Below are positions 13,990 through 18,019 of a stretch of DNA of 18,019 nt, one piece after another. Both the position numbers and the translations under genes were made by a program. Origin of the DNA: Clostridia bacterium (lineage in GTDB: Bacteria; Bacillota; Clostridia; Oscillospirales; CAG-382); assembly GCA_900757905.1 (NCBI GenBank), contig CAAEPN010000162.1:1-18019 (forward strand). Reading direction: 5' to 3'. The notes beneath the pieces are model-generated. The model was not told the origin of the DNA. It made no database searches and saw only the letters and a list, made by a program, of their open reading frames with translations. Within the stretch, counting starts at the first letter, position 1, and every line of letters begins with the position of its first letter.

Positions 13990-15453
13990 TTATTTGGCCG
14001 GAAACGTCACGCAAAAGCAAGTCACGTCTTTTTCATTGCTTGTCGCCGAAATTTTCCCGCCCATAAGCTCGGTAAAATTCTTGACGATGGCAAGTCCAAG
14101 GCCATGGCTGTCGGCGTTATGCCGCGATTTATCCGACCGGTAAAACCGCTCGAAGATGTGCGGCAGGTCTTTTTCGGAAATGACCGTCGGCTGATTGGTT
14201 ACCGAAAAGCAGACGTTTGCGCCGGCGCGGTATAAGCGTATTTGAACGCTGCCGCCGACGTTTTCATATTTTAATGCATTGTCGATCAACGAGGAAACAA
14301 TACGCCGGACATAGCTCTCAACGCCCTTGATATGAATTTGCGGCTGTATATCGGTGCGGTAAGCGATATTCTTTTCGTACGCCACCGATTCCAAAACCAA
14401 CGCATTCTGCATGACGATATCCGAAAAATCGATATCCTGCCGCGCGGCCTGTTCGCCGCTTGCCGCCGTTTCGCTTTCGGAGAGCACCAACATCTGCTCG
14501 ATAAGCGTTTTCATGCCGAAGGCCGCTTGCCTTGTGCCGTCAATCCATTTTTGCATTTCGGATACTGTGCTTTGCGGATTCTTATTTAAGATGTCCGCAT
14601 TTGACAGGATCACTGTCAGCGGCGTTTTCAAATCGTGCGACGCGTCGGTGATAAACTGCTTTTCACGCGCGATCGCTTCTTCAAGCGGCTTTGCGGCGCG
14701 TTCGGAAAGCTTGCGGCTGATGAGATAGAAAAGCAGCATGGCGCAAACAAAAATGAGCGCCAATACGCCTGAAAGCTCAAGCATGGCAAACCGGATAAAA
14801 TTCAGGTCGGCAATGGCAATCTTGATCTCATGTGGCGTGGTCTGCTTGTAATAATACAGTTCTTCCGACTTTAATATGCCGAAATCCTTTTTTTCGGCAT
14901 ATATTTTTTCGGCTGTATCCAAAAGCTCTTCGCTGTTCTGCAATTCGTCCTTGGAGATGATCAAGACCTGCTCTCGTTCCGGATTATAGAAAAATACAAA
15001 AACTGACCCGGACAGCTTTTCGGAGGAATCGTTTTTGTTAGCCGCATTGGGTGCGTTCGGATTCGGACCGCCGGGTTTGCGGTCGGTTTGGTCGGGCGCT
15101 GCGTCCGAAGCGGCGCCGTCTGCGTTGTTTGGACTGTTTGGAGTGTCCGGGCGGTTTGAACTGTCCGGATCATCTGCGTTATCGGTATTTCCCGTTTCTG
15201 TGCCGTCAGGGAGCGGAGCGGGATCCGGTGTGGTCGTATCGGAGGGAGCGTCCGACTTTGTTCCGGCCGGCGGTCTTTCCGGAAGAAGATTCCGGAGCGC
15301 ATCATACGGTTCGAGCTTTTGCTCCATGGTGGTTTTAAGTTCTTCTATGCTCGTATGATAGAAATAGACAAAAATAATCGTGTTCATCACGAGCAATACC
15401 GCGCCGGTAAGCATAAGCGTCAGGCGGATAAAGCTTTTTTTGTAGTCCTTCAC
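13990..15453 (-). CDS. Membrane sensor histidine kinase
   Basis: This is the sensor of the two-component system with the response regulator at 15450-16133. I start it at the GTG (15453-15451), which overlaps the regulator's stop (GTGA) and has GGAGG 7 bp upstream; the longer frame to 15600 lies wholly within the regulator gene. The product is 487 residues: membrane segment 1 at about 11-31, an extracytoplasmic region 32-221, membrane segment 2 at about 222-245, HisKA with H273 in FITDASHDLKTPL, N box IDNALKYE (390-397), and G2 box HGLGLAIV (450-457). Residues about 60-144 of the sensor are almost entirely Pro, Asp, Asn, Thr, Ala, Ser and Gly, surely disordered. The G1 box DxGxG is replaced by TNQPTVI (419-425). 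ATP binding may be altered but the rest of the kinase is intact. Confidence 0.93.
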   Translation of the reverse strand: MKDYKKSFIRLTLMLTGAVLLVMNTIIFVYFYHTSIEELKTTMEQKLEPYDALRNLLPERPPAGTKSDAPSDTTTPDPAPLPDGTETGNTDNADDPDSSNRPDTPNSPNNADGAASDAAPDQTDRKPGGPNPNAPNAANKNDSSEKLSGSVFVFFYNPEREQVLIISKDELQNSEELLDTAEKIYAEKKDFGILKSEELYYYKQTTPHEIKIAIADLNFIRFAMLELSGVLALIFVCAMLLFYLISRKLSERAAKPLEEAIAREKQFITDASHDLKTPLTVILSNADILNKNPQSTVSEMQKWIDGTRQAAFGMKTLIEQMLVLSESETAASGEQAARQDIDFSDIVMQNALVLESVAYEKNIAYRTDIQPQIHIKGVESYVRRIVSSLIDNALKYENVGGSVQIRLYRAGANVCFSVTNQPTVISEKDLPHIFERFYRSDKSRHNADSHGLGLAIVKNFTELMGGKISATSNEKDVTCFCVTFPAK

Positions 15454-16133
15454 TTGGTTTCCTCCGTAAATTCCGGCCGATAGCCGATGCCCTGAATGTT
15501 CTTTATTTGCACGCCTGAGCCTAAATACTTGATCTTTTTTCGGATAAACGAAATATAGGCCTCCACGTTGTTTTCTGTGGTATCGGAATCCTCGCCCCAA
15601 ATACGGACAATGAGATTTTCTTTTGTCAAGGTCATTCCGGCGTTCAAAAACAGCATTTTTAATACTTCAAACTCTTTTTTGGTTAGCTGAATGGAGTTTT
15701 CTCCGCGCACAAGAAGCGCCTTATTCAGATCAAGACTTAAGTCACCGAAATCTAACGTATTCATGACGATCTGCCCGGTTTGCCGCATCAAGGCGTTGAC
15801 TCGCGCGACTAATTCATCCGCGTCAAACGGCTTTGTCATATAATCGTCCGCACCGCCGTTCAGCCCCGAAACCTTGTCGGGAATGGTGTTTTTGGCGGTC
15901 AACATCAAAATCGGCGTGCTGTTGCCCATTTTCCGCGTTTGCCGCAAGACCTCGGTGCCGTCCAAAAGCGGGAGCATGATGTCTAACACGATCAGATCGT
16001 AGCTTGCTTGCTTAATATAATATAGCGCGTCCTCGCCGTCGTATACCGCGTCGGTGTAAAAGCCAGCGTCGGCAAGAATTTTGCATATCGCGTCGGATAT
16101 CATTTTTTCGTCTTCCACGACTAATACTTTCAT
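15450..16133 (-). CDS. OmpR/PhoB-family response regulator (partner of the kinase at 13990-15453)
   Basis: The protein has 227 residues. The receiver domain has E7-D8, phospho-acceptor D51 (LIVLDIMLP), T79 and K101 (TKPF). The winged-helix domain (about 128-222) includes the LTKKEFEVLKMLFLN segment, WGEDSDTTENNVEAYISFIRKK and the final GIGYRPEF wing. GGAGGG (complement of 16140-16145) lies in front of the ATG. It is the first gene of a two-gene operon and is transcribed away from the VTC gene, with the shared operator region 16201-16237 between them. That placement, and a mirror copy of the box facing each gene, makes it the most likely protein to bind the TTTCAG-N5-TTTAAG motif and to control its own synthesis. 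Family certain; targets inferred. Confidence 0.95.
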   Translation of the reverse strand: MKVLVVEDEKMISDAICKILADAGFYTDAVYDGEDALYYIKQASYDLIVLDIMLPLLDGTEVLRQTRKMGNSTPILMLTAKNTIPDKVSGLNGGADDYMTKPFDADELVARVNALMRQTGQIVMNTLDFGDLSLDLNKALLVRGENSIQLTKKEFEVLKMLFLNAGMTLTKENLIVRIWGEDSDTTENNVEAYISFIRKKIKYLGSGVQIKNIQGIGYRPEFTEETK

Positions 16134-16154
16134 GTTTTTCCCTCCGTTTTTTCT

Positions 16155-16160
16155 ATTGTA
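16155..16160 (-). promoter_or_regulatory. Extended -10 of the two-component operon (proximal candidate)
   Basis: On the minus strand TGGTACAAT gives an extended -10 with TACAAT (complement of 16155-16160), without a good -35. A second candidate further upstream, TGATAAATT with its hexamer at 16190-16185, is 10 bp from the minus-strand operator and would fit an activator-dependent promoter. Confidence 0.5.
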
Positions 16161-16200
16161 CCATATTTCTTTTTTGTTTTCTACAATTTATCACACCAAG

Positions 16201-16237
16201 CTTAAAAAAATCTGAAAAAATTTCAGAACTTTTTAAG
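16201..16237. promoter_or_regulatory. Mirrored operator: two TTTCAG-N5-TTTAAG boxes facing opposite genes
   Basis: On the plus strand TTTCAG (16221-16226), 5 bp, TTTAAG (16232-16237). On the minus strand TTTCAG (16217-16212), 5 bp, TTTAAG (16206-16201). The boxes are back-to-back with 3 bp between, together forming a large dyad. Each box is a direct repeat with an 11-bp period, typical of OmpR/PhoB-type regulators, and each points toward one divergent gene. Confidence 0.72.
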
Positions 16238-16246
16238 CCGGATCGG

Positions 16247-16252
16247 TATAAT
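16247..16252 (+). promoter_or_regulatory. -10 of the VTC operon promoter
   Basis: A perfect TATAAT lies exactly 9 bp after the TTTAAG half-site, and there is no recognisable -35 (CAGAAC at 17-bp spacing, overlapping the operator). This matches activator-dependent promoters where the regulator box replaces the -35. Confidence 0.75.
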
Positions 16253-16285
16253 GAAAGCATAATCAAACGAAAGGAGTGGCCGGTC

Positions 16286-17002
16286 ATGGCTATCGAAGTT
16301 TTCAACCGGTACGAACACAAATATATCTTAAATGAGCAAACCTACGCCCGTTTGCAGGACGCGTTTGAGCAGCATATGACGCTTGACCCCTACAACATTG
16401 ACCGCAAGCCCTATACCATTACCAATCTCTATTACGATACGCCGGACGATTATCTTATCCGCGCCTCGCTGTCCGACCCGGTCTATAAGGAAAAGCTAAG
16501 GCTTCGCGCTTACGGCGTTCCCGAAAAGGATGCCAAGGCCTTTTTGGAAATCAAGAAAAAGTACGATGGTCTTGTCAATAAACGCCGCACGGCTCTTAGT
16601 CTGGACGAGGCATATGTGTTTGCCGATACCGGTATAAGACCGGAGAAAAAGGCGTATATGAACGCACAGGTCGTGCGCGAGATCGCCTATTTCTTAGAAC
16701 ATCGCCGCGTATCGCCAAAGTTGTATATCGCTTATGACCGCGTTGCCTATTTTGAAAAGGGAAACGACGATCTTCGCATCTCCTTTGACCGGAACATCCA
16801 TACCAGACGAAACGAGCTGCGCCTGGAAAGCGGCGATTACGGCGAAAAGCTGTTGGCTGACGGGTATGTGTTGATGGAGGTAAAGATTTCTCTTGCAAAG
16901 CCTTTGTGGTTATGCCAATTATTAAGCGCGCTTGAGATCCGCCGCCAGAGCTTTTCCAAATACGGAACGGAATTCAAAAACACCTGCCGCGCGGCAGGCT
17001 AA
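16286..17002 (+). CDS. VTC-domain protein (polyphosphate polymerase domain)
   Basis: The protein has 238 residues covering one VTC domain, the tunnel-shaped fold that in yeast Vtc4 makes polyphosphate from ATP. The basic and acidic residues lining the tunnel are recognisable in order: NRYEHKY (7-13), YYDTPD (49-54), KLRLRAY (70-76), EIKKK (88-92), NKRR (98-101), YDRVAY (150-155), RISFDRN (164-170), LMEVK (196-200) and SKYG (224-227). There is no membrane segment or SPX domain, so it is cytosolic and may be anchored by the next gene's product. Polyphosphate synthesis by bacterial members is inferred from the fold. AAAGGAG (16270-16276) precedes the ATG. It is the first gene of an operon with DUF4956, divergent from a two-component system and behind its putative box. 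Confidence 0.92.
   Translation: MAIEVFNRYEHKYILNEQTYARLQDAFEQHMTLDPYNIDRKPYTITNLYYDTPDDYLIRASLSDPVYKEKLRLRAYGVPEKDAKAFLEIKKKYDGLVNKRRTALSLDEAYVFADTGIRPEKKAYMNAQVVREIAYFLEHRRVSPKLYIAYDRVAYFEKGNDDLRISFDRNIHTRRNELRLESGDYGEKLLADGYVLMEVKISLAKPLWLCQLLSALEIRRQSFSKYGTEFKNTCRAAG
16983..16998 (+). other. GC-rich hairpin at the VTC/DUF4956 junction
   Basis: CCTGCC-GCGC-GGCAGG is a perfect palindrome ending just before the VTC stop codon, 10 bp before the next ribosome binding site. Without a T-run it is not a terminator; it could protect or modulate the processed downstream mRNA. Confidence 0.4.
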
Positions 17003-17022
17003 AAATACAGGAGGAACACAAA

Positions 17023-17703
17023 ATGAACGACTTTTTCAATAACCTATTCAATAACGTCCTGTCGGACACTTCCGAGCTTGCGGTCACATCGTCGCTTATC
17101 GCCATTTTTGCCGCCGTACTGTTCGGCTTCGTCATCGCCTTTACCTATTATCGTGTCAGCGAGGAAAGCTATGGGCGCAGTCTTGCCGTGACGCTTGTCA
17201 TGCTGCCGGTCATTCTTTCGGTCATCATCCTATTTGTCGGAAGCAATGTAGCGCGTGCATTCAGTCTTGCCGGAACGCTTTCAATCATCCGTTTCCGGAG
17301 TGCGCCGGGCGATCCGAAGGATATCGGATTTATCTTTTTCGATATTGCGGCCGTCCTTGCCTGCGGTGTCGGACTGTACGGCTATGGCGCATTATTTGTT
17401 GTGATCCTATGCGTCATTGTGCTTCTTATGGAAAAATTCCGGTTGTTCGAGAAAAAAGAGCAGCGCAAGAAGTTGAAGATCACCATTCCGGAGGACCTGA
17501 ATTATCCCGGTGTGTTTGATGAAATTTTGGAAAAGTACACGCAAAAGTATCTGCTTACCAAGATCAAGACCACCGATTTGGGTTCGCTGTTCGAGCTGGA
17601 ATATTCCCTTGTGATGAAGTCCGGCGAAAACGAACGGGAATTTTTAAATGAGCTTCGCTGCCACAACGGCAATCTGAATATCATTTTAGCCTTGGAAAAA
17701 TAA
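17023..17703 (+). CDS. DUF4956 membrane protein
   Basis: The protein has 226 residues. Hydrophobic segments are at about 21-43, 54-73 and one or two between 103 and 136; residues about 137-226 form a charged cytoplasmic domain. The family hallmark SLAGTLSIIRFRSAPGDPKD (81-100), followed by IGFIFFDIAAVLACGVGLYG, is very clear. Members are commonly found next to VTC-domain and CotH genes; the function is not established. Coupled to the VTC gene (20 bp gap, AGGAGG at 17009-17014), it is a plausible membrane partner of the polymerase domain, by analogy to the membrane subunits of the yeast VTC complex; this is inference. Confidence 0.92.
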   Translation: MNDFFNNLFNNVLSDTSELAVTSSLIAIFAAVLFGFVIAFTYYRVSEESYGRSLAVTLVMLPVILSVIILFVGSNVARAFSLAGTLSIIRFRSAPGDPKDIGFIFFDIAAVLACGVGLYGYGALFVVILCVIVLLMEKFRLFEKKEQRKKLKITIPEDLNYPGVFDEILEKYTQKYLLTKIKTTDLGSLFELEYSLVMKSGENEREFLNELRCHNGNLNIILALEK

Positions 17704-17721
17704 TTTTGATTTTTTTCGTTT

Positions 17722-17753
17722 TTTCAGAACATTTTAAGCGGATTCCGTATAAT
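17722..17753 (+). promoter_or_regulatory. TTTCAG-N5-TTTAAG operator and TATAAT of the lipoprotein gene
   Basis: TTTCAG (17722-17727), AACAT, TTTAAG (17733-17738), 9 bp, TATAAT (17748-17753). This repeats the arrangement upstream of the VTC gene base for base in the box, with the N5 differing at one position, and with the same 9-bp distance. Predicted start near 17760, leader of about 55 nt. Confidence 0.75.
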
Positions 17754-17814
17754 GGAAACCGTAAAGGATAAGAAAGATCCGATACAAAAAATAACAGAAA
17801 GGAAGTCCATTTCT

Positions 17815-18019
17815 ATGAAAACGAACAACAATCTGCATCGCGTTTTAACGCTTGCCGCCGCAGCGGCTGTCATGACACAGTTTACCCTGTCCGGCACGGT
17901 TCTTACCGGGTGCGCCGCCGAAACGCTTACGAGTACCACAGAAAGCCGGTACGCCATAAATCTTGAAAACGCGACTTCGTTTGTGTTTTCGGATTCCGGA
18001 ATCGCGGCCGTAGACGGCA
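17815..18019 (+). CDS. N-terminus of a putative secreted lipoprotein (partial)
   Basis: The frame from the ATG at 17815 runs to the window end (68 residues). AAAGGA at 17798-17803 is the ribosome binding site. Residues 1-33 form a signal peptide: K2 and R9, an Ala/Val/Leu-rich core, then the lipobox-like VLTGC with C33 (LTG|C). After a Thr/Ser-rich linker the mature part begins YAINLENATSFVFSDSGIAA, a style I associate with clostridial secreted carbohydrate-binding beta-solenoid proteins, but too short to assign. It has its own promoter and operator like that of the VTC operon, and no terminator separates it from DUF4956. It is probably the cell-surface member of the same module. Confidence 0.65.
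   Translation, partial: MKTNNNLHRVLTLAAAAAVMTQFTLSGTVLTGCAAETLTSTTESRYAINLENATSFVFSDSGIAAVDG

Noticed and set aside
15035..15358. Gly/Ser/Val-rich plus-strand frames opposite the kinase insert
   Set aside because: They mirror the low-complexity Pro/Asp/Thr codons of the kinase on the minus strand and have no start signals.

Overview
The window reads as chromosomal DNA from an endospore-forming, low-GC-lineage (Firmicutes) anaerobe of the class Clostridia, most likely an Oscillospiraceae/Ruminococcaceae-type bacterium. The reasons are SpoIIP (an engulfment hydrolase found only in spore formers), clostridial-type short SerA, strong GGAGG ribosome binding sites, sigma-A-like promoters, a CmpB-type membrane protein, and a VTC/DUF4956 gene pair. 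No rRNA, tRNA, CRISPR array, transposase or phage gene was seen.

Layout. 1-339 is the 3' end of an unidentified gene. 447-1136 is an orphan OmpR-family response regulator with its own terminator. From a good promoter at 1249-1277 runs a five-gene co-directional block: ruvA, ruvB, rbgA/ylqF, a GH28-like beta-helix protein and a membrane-anchored metallophosphoesterase (to 6547). A separately promoted EamA transporter (6658-7602) converges, with a 1-bp gap, on a minus-strand pap2-vanZ pair (9000 to 7604). A structured non-coding stretch (about 9104-9257) separates this pair from spoIIP, which may be read from a sigma-E-like promoter, and a CmpB-like membrane protein follows. serC and serA (11530-13807) form a serine biosynthesis operon behind a consensus promoter. 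It ends in a pair of REP-like palindromes and a perfect bidirectional terminator. On the minus strand lies a two-component system (response regulator, then histidine kinase with a 4-bp overlap). Divergent from it are a VTC-domain polyphosphate polymerase-like gene, a DUF4956 membrane protein and the start of a lipoprotein gene cut by the window end.

The most interesting signal is regulatory. The motif TTTCAG-N5-TTTAAG occurs upstream of the VTC gene and upstream of the lipoprotein gene, each time exactly 9 bp before a perfect TATAAT. It also occurs as a mirror copy facing the response regulator gene. A related series of TTTAAG repeats with the same 11-bp period sits upstream of the pap2-vanZ promoter. 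This is the layout expected for a PhoB/OmpR-family activator. I infer an autoregulated two-component system controlling a polyphosphate/cell-envelope module, perhaps including pap2-vanZ. The VTC, DUF4956 and PAP2 families are known; the regulon linking them is inference from the sequence.
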